Assembly: GCA_013995675.1 (NCBI GenBank)
Contig: VWRR01000003.1
Location: 744,001 to 808,000, forward strand
Reading direction: 5' to 3'
From: Cyanidiococcus yangmingshanensis
Lineage: Eukaryota > Rhodophyta > Bangiophyceae > Cyanidiales > Cyanidiaceae
DNA: 64,000 nucleotides
The position numbers and the translations under genes are program-made. Shown piece after piece: positions 45,488 to 55,827 of this stretch (position 1 is the stretch's first letter; every line of letters begins with the position of its first letter). The notes beneath the pieces are model-generated. The model searched no databases and was not told where the DNA came from. It saw nothing but the letters and a program-made list of their open reading frames with translations.

Positions 45488-48400
45488 ATGACGCTGGGCG
45501 GGCGAACAGCCCACTGGTGTGCCTTGGCGCCAACGCCTTCAGACGGGAGGATATCGGCGGGCGCGGCAGCGGCCAGGAACTCGGAGGCGGCGTTCGCGAC
45601 AGAACATATCCCCTGCGGCCTAGCGACGGGACGAGCTGCGTCTCTCAGATTATCCTGTCCCGACGATGAATCTAATTCGATTCTCACACTTGCGGAGAGC
45701 GTAGATGGACCAGACGTCGTTCGCAGGGCAGCTTCAGCAGCTTCCTCTTTCAGCCAAGAACCCAGCACTTGGTTCTCGCTCGCTCACGACGATATCCACG
45801 ACGCCGAAGATGCTGATTCTGGTATCGGCTCGAATTCCCTGATGGTTGCCATGATTCGTGATCTCTTGGAGCCAGAAGATGTCGATGTCATGCCCGTCAT
45901 GCTGCGCGGCGATCGAGGCATGCCACAAATGATACAGAACACTGAGCCATATGACTCTTTATCGGTGACCAGTCGTTCCCGCATGCGAGGTGCTGCAACT
46001 CCAGGTCAGCAACTTGCGCAGCGCTCGCAGATCCATCAGACATCGGTATCGCAAGCCAGCATGCAGCGTTGTCGCCCGCCTCAGCAGCCTGGTGCGGGTA
46101 CCCGCTCAGAGAGTCTCGATACTTCTGCACGTGGCACTAGCGCGTACACCGCACGGTCTATGAATGTATCCCAGGTCGGTGTCAGGCAGCATCGCATCCG
46201 CATTCGGCCCGCTTGCATGTCATCCCAGCGGCAGCATTGCAGAGACGGATCCGGTTGCGCCTGCAGATACCTCGCAAACATCAGACAAGATGCTTGCTGG
46301 ACTGGTGAAGAAGCGCTATGCGTGGATTATGCCGATTCTGGCCCAACTGCTATCGAGGAGAGAGCCGCTGTCGTTTCTTTCACCCAGCTGATGAAGAAGC
46401 AGCCTACGACTACTTGATCTGGTGGCTCGAAATGGACCCTGAGCACTGCAAGGAATTGGAGCTCATGAACCTGTCTCCATCGTTGCGGCAGCGACTCCAA
46501 CCAATCCTGCAGCGGTTGAGCGCTCAGCTTACAAGGTCGCAAGCGCTCGCCTCTATGACGCCACTCGAAGAGAGAGATCGAACCTTGCCCGTGCCGTCCC
46601 CGATCGCAGCATCATCCGAGCCAGAAAACCAAAATCTAGGCGTTGTGGAGACCTTGAACGGTGTGCGGGTGCACTCACCAACGGGGACGACGCAGCCGTT
46701 GCCCCATCAAACACCGCTTGTCTCCATGCGGGATGCTGAGCACCCGCGGCAGCAGCAGCAGCAGCAGCTGATGACTGCTTTACAAAGCCCTGTGTCTGAT
46801 CCACGAACCCTAGATCGAGATGAAGGCAACGGAGAAAAATTCTCCGGGGGTTTTGACACTCCCTTCATGCAGGTCACCAACGTCCCGGAGTCGTATCAAC
46901 GAGATCTCCAGTCGTTCTCCGTTTCTGACGAGTCACTACGGGTTCTTCAGATACCTATGACTCCTGGACCTTGGACTTTGCGGACAGAAGACTGCGAGCT
47001 GGAGCCACTCTCCGCCAATACTGCGGACGAGGGGGAGGTTCTTACCAATGCGACCCTAATCCGTAACCCGAACGCTTGTTTGAGGTTAGCAGTCACCAAA
47101 CAGTGCGTTGATTCGAGTAGCACAATCCGCGCCACCGCATCCTCACTGACTCGAACGAGTGCTTCCGTTGAGAGAAGCATGTCGGTCGTCACGCCGTCAA
47201 GAGAGGCCGCTGCCATCGCAAACACGCTACCAGACGCTTTAACGACACCACCAATGAGCGCTTCCGAGCTCGAGCATCTCGACCGGGCTCGTGCCAAGCA
47301 TCATGTTGGAGCATTGGACTCGCGTCGGTTCCCAAGATCCTTGCCGGCAGCGCATCGACCGCAACGTGCAGCGTTCGGTCCGCCCTCAGTACACAACGAC
47401 ATGACGAGCGTCTCCATTCGGCAGACAAAGCAGGAAACAAAGGACGATGCTCGCGTCCCATTCGAGCGACCGGTTGGTGTTGGCTGCGACGCGAATGCAT
47501 GCTGGACAGCTGCTACTTGCACCTGTCTCGAGTCGTCGACATCCAATATTCTGTATGCATCCCGAAACGCTCATTCGGATGTACTCGACGAGGCAATGAT
47601 GGCTGTCTCGGGGTCATCGTTGGACGGTCCGTCAGCGATTCAGTTCGCTCAAGTTCATGCAGCGTTCCCGAATGACGTTCACGTACCGTCACCTGGACAG
47701 GCGAATGCCAACAACCCCCCTGGTCTTTTGCCTCAGCATCGCCTTGATTTGGAACCTCATGAAGCCAGGTCATCGATGAGACCTCTGTCCGCCAGCTCTG
47801 AGCCAATGCAACCATTCAGACCGCCTTCAAAGGTTGTCGATCACGATCATTCCGAGTTGGAGCGCCTTTCACGTCACGCAACGACACCATTATCGAGCAC
47901 AGAGTCCGTTCATGAGGTCCCGTCAGCTCGAGACGATCACCGCGACACAAGGAGACCGCTCCAACACGATTCGTGTCTGAACAATACCGAATTTATCACG
48001 TTTCTTTCCTCGGTAGATCCTCTGAGATGTCTCGCGCACCGAGCGCTGGTATGGTGCGACGGCCTACTCTCCTGGGTCGCTGAATTCATGCTGGAACGCT
48101 TTCTACTACACCGTCGTATTCGCGCACGTTGCGTCTCCGCCGGGCAATGGATTCGGGATGCATTTAGAATAGGCAGCAGCAGTTTGACCCGTAGCGTCTC
48201 GTTACGCTGGTGGAACGTCATGGCCTGGGCAGGGTCCACGCACTCTCTGCGATTACCGTCATCCAGTCTACGCTGGCGACCTGGATCACGACGTCGACTT
48301 GTTCATCGCCTAGGCCAGGTGTGCCTCTCGGTGGATACCGCGTTCGTGACCCTCTACGCGGTATTGTTGCCGCGTATCGGAAGCCATATCTTTGACCAGC

Positions 48401-49050
48401 AACAATCCCTGCAGCATTCGTGGCCAGTGTCACCGAATGGTAGTTCGGCCTTGTCGATGATGAATGAGGCGCCTCGACCCGTTCCGTTGGGTCTCTGGAT
48501 TCTCCACCTCACTTGGCATTTCTTCGCACTCATTTGTCTTTTGAGTGGAAATTGGCCCCCAGAGCATCAAGCGTGGACAGCCTACGGACTCATCGAATGG
48601 GCAGCAATGACCTCCAATATTCTGGTCATTGGAAGCGCGGCCTATAGCTTCGTACGCGGATGGCACGAGACGCCCTATCCGCGCTGTTTGCAGTGGATGG
48701 AGATGGATTCCCAAACGAGTATCGTTACGGCTTACATTCTGGCTGCGTTTCAAACCCGCGTCCCTGGGGGGCGTTCCGGGAACCGCGCTCGCAATCATCC
48801 AGCCTATGGTCTCGGTCGGGTTCGTCGTTTGCGAATTTCTCCCCGTTTGGTTATTGGCGAGAGAGGCTTCTTGAAGCGACAGCCTCTACCCAAACCATGG
48901 CCAGTGTGGACGGACCCGCTTTTCTGGGCATCGCTGGCGAGTCAGTTGTTGTTATCGGGATTGCCGATTCTCGCGGCATCATATCAGACTACGTTCCTAC
49001 TGGTCATTGTGCTGGTCACCCTAAGTCGACTCGAACGGAGCCGCAGTTGA
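45488..49050 (+). CDS. CCCH zinc-finger protein with PEX11-like C-terminal membrane domain
   Basis: From the ATG at 45488 an acidic low-complexity region (about 270 residues) leads through two same-direction frame steps (about 46250-46300 and 46310-46330) to a single CCCH finger, GLCRFWPNCYRGESRCRFFH (46324-46383). Its C-x5-C-x6-C-x3-H spacing is of the Nab2/ZC3H14 RNA-binding type. The same frame then runs without a stop for more than 700 codons. It crosses a polyQ tract and a Ser/Thr-rich linker into a membrane region from about 47990. There, TEFITFLSSVDPLRCLAHRA, IRARCVSAGQWIRDAFRIGS, LGQVCLSVDTAFVTLYAVLL and LGLWILHLTWHFFALICLLS follow the order of PEX11 peroxisomal membrane-elongation proteins. 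Three further steps after 48730 may be needed in the last 100 residues. The finger is clear; the PEX11 match is moderate. An unusual combination. Confidence 0.6.
46749..46769 (+). repeat. CAG triplet repeat coding for polyglutamine
   Basis: Six or so CAG units inside the zinc-finger gene encode a short Gln run after EHPRQ. A simple coding microsatellite. Confidence 0.75.
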
Positions 49051-49888
49051 TAGGTACCGATTGCATCATTACTGGTTGATTTCTGGAGCGGTCCCTTGTC
49101 TCATCAGGGTGACGCGTTACTCCTGGAGCGTTGCCCGTCGACGGACGACGGGCACACTTTCGAAACCGAGACATTCACGCCTGCAAGTTATCGACGGATT
49201 CAGAGAGAAACCCTGCGAGTCTAGGCGGATATGCGTATGCTGGCCACTATGCACGCTTGAACGCGTCCTGCTGTTTCGCCAAAACTGTTCGGATAGGCAC
49301 TCGTCATTCTCTGTCGCACCATTTGAGCTCGCATGGTTGGCACGCTTAACGTGTTTTCGTATCCAGCGTTCTCAACCGGGGCGTCAAGGTTCCGTTTTGA
49401 TCCCATCGCTGCCAAGCATGGAAGCAGCAACCCACTCTTTATATTCTGGGGAAACAGAGCGCTCGCTGCTGCTGATCGATGTCGCAACTGCGAACGCGTC
49501 GAGATCACGGAGCGCAGCATTTCTTCACCAGCCACCGCTGATCATGCACCGCAAGCAACACAAACTCGACGACAAGAACGCGCTCATTTTCGTCATCCAT
49601 CTTTTTCTGCTGAAGAGACATGACCGTTCCCAGTGGCGTGCCATGCTCGAATCTGGACGACAAGAACAACAAAGCGGGACGCAAGAGCGTCCTGTTTCGC
49701 CACGAAAGACACCATGGCCATCTACCGAACTGCTCCAATTTCAGTGGTTCGCCAAACGCATCCCATGCGCTTCAGTGAGGCGTCCCGGAGCTTCACTTGA
49801 CGGCTCGCATCGGCCTTGGAGTGCATCCGTGCTTGATCGAAACCGTCAAGGAGACAATAAAACGCACCACGGTTACTGATGGACAAAT
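49051..49888. other. Intergenic, nothing recognised
   Basis: About 840 bases between convergent genes. A 270-codon frame on the plus strand covers most of it (49061-49879) but begins with a non-ATG codon and has no domain or hydrophobic pattern. Its coding status is doubtful. Confidence 0.35.
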
Positions 49889-51955
49889 CTATTCATTCAC
49901 AATCGGTACCGACTCGAGCCCGAGGGATACGGGCGCCTCGTTGCAACTCGAGAGCGCCTGCTGTCGACAGGCCCGCTCCAACCGGGCCATGACGGCTTCT
50001 CGTTTAAGATATCCTCCCAGTGGACTATGCTCCATGAGCGGCCAAATCAGGAGGGCAATCATTGGTGGAGCAAACGCATTTCCGAGGAGTCGCCAACGTC
50101 GTGGCATGGCTGCACTCGGTCGATTCGCCAATACCGATGTGTAACCCGCTGGGAAACCGAGACACTTTTCAACTTCGTGGATACGGAGGCCCCGACGAAT
50201 GCCTTGGGCCGGGAGCGCTACGACATTAAAGCGCGAGTCGCCCGGTCGACCCTGCATGTTGTTGGTCGTGATACAGAACGCTTTGGAGGACTCGGCAACA
50301 CTGCCGTCTGCGTCCAAAATGTCCTGTAGCCGAAGGTTCCAATCCGGTAGCGCTGCACTCGTGTGTGGTAGCGGAAAGTTGGCCACATAGAGTCGGCGTC
50401 GTAGACTGGCTGTGACGCGAGCTGCGTCCAACTCAACGAGGTAGCAATCGCGTCTCGGTTTCTGTCCAGTCGCTGCGGTGTCTGTCGCACCCTCGTATCC
50501 ACTGAGTAGACGATGGATGCGGCGCTTGTCGGATATGCGCATGGAGGACACGTTCTCAAAGAGGTAGAAACGCGGTTTCATGACCCGTTTGATCCGTAAA
50601 AACTCGAAGAAGAGCGCCGATGCTCCATCAAAAAGTCCCTTCCGTTTCCCGAGGCCGCTCAGTGCCGTACAAGGAGAGCCTCCGATGAGCAGGTCCACTG
50701 TGTCGGGCAGGTCATCGAAAGCAGCGAGGCCCTCTACAGGGCCCAGCTGGCGTACGTCGGGATACTGCGCCTGAACCACAGCCAAGGCGTCTCGGTCGAT
50801 CTCAGAGGCGTAGTAGCGAACCAGCGTCGGTGGAATACCCAACAGAGTCATCGCATGCCGTGCCGATGCAATGCCATCAAAGAGTGAAAGCACCACAAAA
50901 CGAGGGCCACCGAACTGTCGTGGAGGCGAGGCCAGACGGCAGTATCGTGCCAGCGCATTCAAAATCACCGCTGGTCGAGGCATGTTCCCGTCGTGATCAG
51001 ACCGTTCGAGTTCCGAGACGGAATTCGCCGGGGAAGCTGTCCCGAACCATGCTGGTAAACGCTTGTGACGACAGCGTGCACAAAACCACAACTGGGGTCG
51101 AGTCTCCTGTCCCCGTTTGAGCATCCATGGAAAGCACACTAGACCGGGCCAACCTGAATGATCGCTACGTTCGAAATCCAAACAGCTCGGAGCATGATAT
51201 GCCGCTGGACAAGCGTTACAGAGTAAGAGCGGGTGGCTCGAATGAGTTCCTGATCCAAGTCGACAGCAACGCTCATGTCCATCCGCGCCATAGTCGGTCA
51301 GTGGTGAGACCTGGCCAGCCATGATCGTTTCCTCTCGTGAGCATGGTTCGCGTTGTATCAGGGTGCGATGCCCTTCTGCCTGGTTCTCATACTCCCTCTC
51401 CTTTGAGTGCTTTCCTCTATATCCACGTCGATAAGAGTCGACGGTGGGAAAATATGGCCGCCGGTTGCAGTGGTAAAAAGCCTGAGCGAAACTCAGTTTT
51501 TCCCTCAACTGGTGCGCTCTCAACATGTCGGTCTCCGAAGCCAGCTCATATCCATCGAGGACGTCCTGCTTTTCCTCCTCTTCAACACTTAAGGTCAACA
51601 CTGGCTCACTCACCAGACAGCGTGGACAGAAAAAAGGTTCATCTTTATCCGGATCGGTGTAGCGTTCCCAAGACCAGCCCCAGCGACGGAAGCACTCTTG
51701 GCAGACACACGCGCGACAAGTATAGCGTTCGGCGTTACTGCACACCAGCAGGGATCCTCTCTGGTGACAGAGAATACACTCGTAGCCGGCAAACACCTCT
51801 GGTGAGACTTCCTCGCCATGATCGGACGTTATCGAGCACGTTGGTTCCATGGTGGCGAAGTGTTCGGAAACGGGTCGAGCGCCTCGATGCGAATTGCGAC
51901 ATCTACTAGAGGGTTTCATGAAAGAGCAACCTGGAAAGCCATGCTTCCATTCCAT
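49889..51955 (-). CDS. DNMT3-like DNA (cytosine-5) methyltransferase with ADD domain
   Basis: A stop-free frame; the first in-frame ATG at 51955 gives 688 residues (the frame is open to 52123 without another ATG). The N-terminal third carries a cysteine-rich ADD-like module. Its GATA-like finger is YECILCHQRGSLLVCSNAER then CRACVCQECFRRWGWSWERY and FFCPRC, and a PHD-like finger is CCRLGSGTHSSHPLLLCNAC then WFCARCRHKR. The catalytic domain is in unpermuted order: motif I VLSLFDGIASARHAM, motif IV GGSPCTALSGLGKRKG with the nucleophilic Cys, motif VI YLFENVSSM, motif VIII RRRLYVANFP, motif IX VEKCLGFPAGYTSV and motif X RRWRLLGNAFAPPM. ADD plus unpermuted motifs is the animal DNMT3 plan, unlike the permuted plant DRM enzymes. 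No PWWP domain is visible. It probably makes de novo 5-methylcytosine where histone H3K4 is unmethylated. Confidence 0.9.
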   Translation of the reverse strand: MEWKHGFPGCSFMKPSSRCRNSHRGARPVSEHFATMEPTCSITSDHGEEVSPEVFAGYECILCHQRGSLLVCSNAERYTCRACVCQECFRRWGWSWERYTDPDKDEPFFCPRCLVSEPVLTLSVEEEEKQDVLDGYELASETDMLRAHQLREKLSFAQAFYHCNRRPYFPTVDSYRRGYRGKHSKEREYENQAEGHRTLIQREPCSREETIMAGQVSPLTDYGADGHERCCRLGSGTHSSHPLLLCNACPAAYHAPSCLDFERSDHSGWPGLVCFPWMLKRGQETRPQLWFCARCRHKRLPAWFGTASPANSVSELERSDHDGNMPRPAVILNALARYCRLASPPRQFGGPRFVVLSLFDGIASARHAMTLLGIPPTLVRYYASEIDRDALAVVQAQYPDVRQLGPVEGLAAFDDLPDTVDLLIGGSPCTALSGLGKRKGLFDGASALFFEFLRIKRVMKPRFYLFENVSSMRISDKRRIHRLLSGYEGATDTAATGQKPRRDCYLVELDAARVTASLRRRLYVANFPLPHTSAALPDWNLRLQDILDADGSVAESSKAFCITTNNMQGRPGDSRFNVVALPAQGIRRGLRIHEVEKCLGFPAGYTSVLANRPSAAMPRRWRLLGNAFAPPMIALLIWPLMEHSPLGGYLKREAVMARLERACRQQALSSCNEAPVSLGLESVPIVNE

Positions 51956-53280
51956 GGCCGGACTGAGAACTCGTCTTTTTTTGGATTCCAGGCAGTGACC
52001 CCATTTGGCTTGTTGATCATGACCAAGGTCTGCCCGCTCGAGTTGGATAGATATTCGCGAGGCGCCTTGACCGGGCGACTGGGAGGAATCGGCGCTGCTG
52101 GTTGACGGTTCGTTCCGAGACACGGATCGTTGGATTGGTTTTCGGTATGTCGCTGGTTCTGGCTCTACTGAGTGGTACTATTTAGGGGTCACCCATGCAA
52201 CGACCATGTCGTTGCGTTCTCCAACCTGCAGAACTTGAGGCAGCTCTGGGAGCGCTCAAGATGAATGATTCGATCAAGTTGCACGACTTGATTCGCAGTA
52301 CCTCTGCGGCCACGGGTTGTGAATGCCATTCGTTCAAAAAATGCAGGAAGTTGTCTGTAACGCGCCTCTTATGGCAGTGCGCACTTCATGAACCAGAAGA
52401 AAAGGTGCTCGATGCAAAGCCCGACACGCTGTCATTCAAAGAAGCGAATGATGATGGAGAAAGGGCCATGGGCAATCGTTTCTGAAAATTTTGCGAGTCA
52501 GGTCAGCGCAAGGTTTCCATTGGTCCCTACCGACGAGCACGCGTGCATGAAGGCATTCGTCGAGGCTGCACAAATTCAGCCTGGAAAGCACGCTTCTTTG
52601 CGTTGGTCGTCGTTTGCGGGTGGCTCGCGCTCCCCTATATCAGTGCTGCAGTGCGTCTCGTTCAGGTCAATCTGTCGTGGAGCCCACGAGTCCAGATCGG
52701 CTCATTCCACATGACGACTGCACTGCAATGCCGGACCAATGAATGCCGTGGGGTGCCTGAAGCGTTTCACAGCACGCTGTCCGGGCTGGTTCTCGTGTCC
52801 GACCAAGTCCTCAGAGGTCCGTACAACGATTCGGGGTCCATTTTCGAAATCCTCATCTGTGCTCGTCGCTCGTTCTATAGAGGCTTGACCTGGGCATCGA
52901 GCCGCCATCTGGTCGCTTCGGGATACAGCTGTCAATTGTGGATTGCTTCATCCACTTGACCAGAATATCTGTTTCTGCTCGGTCATCATCTCGTCCTTTG
53001 GCTTCGATTTGCACAATCGAGTCTGCATCCAAAAGCCTCCGGGACGCTCATCTATGGCAAACGAGGCAGGCGATGGCGGCAAACAATGGACAAGTCGGGG
53101 TCTGTGCGTCACCGGAAGATAGTCGCCTACTGCGACTGCGTCATCGATCCCGACCCGCCTTGTCCAGAGAAGAGAGCTATCGGTGTGCCCACCGTACGGT
53201 TACTCGTTGGGCCAGCGGTCCTGAGAAATCCGCCCACTCAATGACGAGAACAGGGTCTTGCTTCGTCCCGAGAAACGCAT
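51956..53280. other. Intergenic; possible small membrane protein frames
   Basis: About 1.3 kb. On the plus strand, 52195-52485 and 52543-52959 are open in the same frame and the second begins with a hydrophobic segment (FFALVVVCGWLALPYISAAV). A stop and an intervening frame separate them. A small transmembrane protein is possible but cannot be supported by any family. Confidence 0.3.
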
Positions 53281-54579
53281 TCAAGTCGATCGACCTGCAT
53301 CATGCATCCTGCGGTGTCTCGGGGCACCACTGGCATCTTGGCTGGTTCTGGCACCCTCTTCCTTCTGCCGAATGAGTTCAATAACGTGTTCTCGAACGCG
53401 TTCCATGAGGACGACTTTTCGCCCAGAAGCTCCAAGACCATACGCTCGACAATATTGGCGAAGTGCTTGCATCGGGACGCGGTCTAGCCGCTCCATGGCG
53501 ACCAACAGTGGCCAATCGTAGTCTAATCGGGAGAGTGCTTCCAGCGCCTCGAGGCGTTCCTCGGGGGGAATGCGCCTCAAGGACCGCTGCGCCCCTGAGC
53601 CGCTCGTCTCGGACGCCGATAATGTGATATCATCCAGGGACGGCGGTGCCGGCAAGTCCATAGATTTGCGTTTGATCTTCGCAACCTCCTCGAACCGAAA
53701 CTCGGTCGGCACGTCTCGACCGAGCCAGCGCAGGTTCACGGTCAACTTACCACGCACGGGACTCACAGACGCCACAACCCCTTCATGCCCCGTTAGGTTA
53801 CCTTTCTGGACTCGTACATGATCACCCGCTTGAATGTCAAGCTCCTGCGTGAGCATCTTCGATCCCTTCAGGATCTGTTCGAAAATGCGTTGAACCTCAG
53901 TCTCGGTGAGTGGCAGTGGTTGCACGAGTCCACGACCCCCTACGAGTGCACCCATGCGCGTTCGACGCGCCCGGTCGCGCCCAACAAACTGTACGACGTA
54001 CGCTGTGGAGCGAACAAACTCCCAGGTCTCCTCGTTCAGAATCATCTGAACCATGACGTAGCTGGGGAATACCTTCTCCTCAAATTCAACGCGCTCGCCA
54101 CCCGGAGAGAGCTGCATCGCCTTGAGCTTCGGAACAAGAACTTGTAAAATTTTGTCATTCATTGAGGGCGTGTTTCGTACTTTGGCCTCCAACGTCATTC
54201 GCACGTTATCCTCAAGCCCCGGCACGGTCTGAACAAGGTACCAGTGCGGTTTCTCTCGCAGAATCGACGGCAAATCTAGTGTCACTCCCGCAGTCGCCAA
54301 AATCACTGGTTTCGCCTCTGCTTCCTCAGAGGGAACTTGGGACGAAGCCTCATCCTGTGCGGAGCGCGCCGACAGCGACTCTGGTGAAGGGTCCGCGTCC
54401 TCCACCTGACTCCGCAGTCCGAGCACCCGTTGACGAACCGAGGTTCGCGTTCCCGGAACCCCGCAGGTGCCCCAAGGCCAACGCGTACGTACGAAACAAG
54501 TAGACCCTGTGTTTCCCGTCTGAAAGACCGAGAAACTCACCGGCTGTAGAGCACGCGACAAGACTGCACCAGAGAACAT
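53281..54579 (-). CDS. Plastid-targeted NusG transcription factor with C-terminal SAP domain
   Basis: An intact frame. The ATG at 54579 gives 432 residues, beginning MFSGAVLSRALQPVSFSVFQ, a plastid transit peptide with an early Phe. After an acidic linker comes the NusG N-terminal (NGN) domain, about residues 110-230: KPHWYLVQTVPGLEDNVRM, FPSYVMVQMIL and VQFVGRDRARRTR. The KOW domain follows at about 255-300: DIQAGDHVRVQKGNLTGHEG. NusG/Spt5 proteins bind the RNA polymerase clamp and affect elongation and pausing; this one should serve the bacterial-type plastid RNA polymerase. The last 70 residues hold a SAP-like helix-loop-helix (LDRVPMQALRQYCRAYGLGA then KVVLMERVREHV), a putative DNA-binding module not found in bacterial NusG. 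Function is firm; the SAP call is moderately sure. Confidence 0.88.
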   Translation of the reverse strand: MFSGAVLSRALQPVSFSVFQTGNTGSTCFVRTRWPWGTCGVPGTRTSVRQRVLGLRSQVEDADPSPESLSARSAQDEASSQVPSEEAEAKPVILATAGVTLDLPSILREKPHWYLVQTVPGLEDNVRMTLEAKVRNTPSMNDKILQVLVPKLKAMQLSPGGERVEFEEKVFPSYVMVQMILNEETWEFVRSTAYVVQFVGRDRARRTRMGALVGGRGLVQPLPLTETEVQRIFEQILKGSKMLTQELDIQAGDHVRVQKGNLTGHEGVVASVSPVRGKLTVNLRWLGRDVPTEFRFEEVAKIKRKSMDLPAPPSLDDITLSASETSGSGAQRSLRRIPPEERLEALEALSRLDYDWPLLVAMERLDRVPMQALRQYCRAYGLGASGRKVVLMERVREHVIELIRQKEEGARTSQDASGAPRHRRMHDAGRST

Positions 54580-55827
54580 GCGTGTCGCTCGACAAGACAC
54601 CAATCATGCGTGCGTGTCAAACGAATGACACAATCGTTGCCGTCGTCGTGGCAATCACGACGATCGATCGATCGATCGATCGCACAGGCGCCTGGGTCGT
54701 TCGAATGGCGGCGTCTGTGGTGGTGTCGACGCGAGTCCGAGACACGTGTCCTTGGGCATCATGGACTCGATGGCGATGCCAACGATGCACACGCTGCAGG
54801 GTGCCGTCGAACGATCCCGACACTCCATGAAACGAAATATGTATCTTTCATTGGTGACCTCCTGATCATCGATTGCAGTGCCAGCAACAGGGCACCTAGA
54901 GCCTCATTCGATGTATGGATTCGTTAGATGTTGTCGTTCGAAGTGCAAACGAGTCTGAGCGTAGGCCCAACTGGCATGTTTGCATCGAGGTTTGGTCTCG
55001 CCGAGCGTTACGATCGACGTCTCTCGAGTCGGTCTCATCGATGAATGGGTTGCACACTGGCGACGGGATGTGGTCGCATTGGAGTTCGATTCCTCGTTCG
55101 CAACGCTGCTCACCGATGCCTGGTGCGATCTGACGCTCTCTGGGCATCTCGATATGTTCCTATGCGGTCGTCTCGGAGGGCGCAACCGTGGAACGAAGCA
55201 GCGCCTCCGTAGAATCCTATTGAGCAGCATCATTGCGTCGACAGCGTGAATGCCTACAGGCAACCGGTCCGTTCTCTCGCTTCGCTATCGTTCCGATCAT
55301 TTCTCTGAAATAATATCCGATAACCACGTTGATAGAATGATGATTCTTTCGAATCAGTTGGCGTGATCGTTGCCCCTTTTCCGGCAGGACAACGAACATG
55401 GGTGCTGGGATGATACCTGGCTGTGCAGCGCCAGCGGCCTGCTCGTAGCGAGAGCGTTTCGGTGGCGGCACGCTGAGCGTCGGACTCCCTCCACCGAGTA
55501 TCCCCTACGAGCGAGGGTCGGAACGGTACGACCGGACGATTGGATTTTTCTCTGGGTCACGGCCTCAAAAGCTGGTACTCTCACATTCTACTGGCCTACT
55601 CTGCAGACGCTGTCGTACAGTTTGGCTTTTTTCTGGCGACTCGTTAGGTTTCAGAGAAAGCTTCGCGTCATCGCGTCGGGGACGTTGGAGGCGTCCTGGA
55701 GCCGCTCTTCTTCCTGGAGCACCTTCAAATAAACGTTTTGCTGGAAGCACTGCCATTCGGAGCTATCTGCACCGCGACGTTACACGAGGACTAGGAAAAG
55801 GTGACCTCGTCGGTGCGGTGTACCGGT
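54580..55827. other. Intergenic, unresolved short frames
   Basis: About 1.2 kb between the divergent NusG and beta-adaptin genes. Short frames on the plus strand (54980-55249) and minus strand (55217-55760, including PPPKRSRYEQAAGAAQPGII) look protein-like but cannot be joined with confidence or named. Confidence 0.3.
54662..54682. repeat. Tandem GATC tetranucleotide repeat
   Basis: Five uninterrupted GATC units lie just upstream of the NusG gene. A simple palindromic microsatellite with no known function here. Confidence 0.8.

Noticed and set aside
49061-49879. Roughly 270-codon frame between the zinc-finger and methyltransferase genes
   Set aside because: Begins with a non-ATG codon, shows no domain or ordered pattern and fills a gap between convergent genes.
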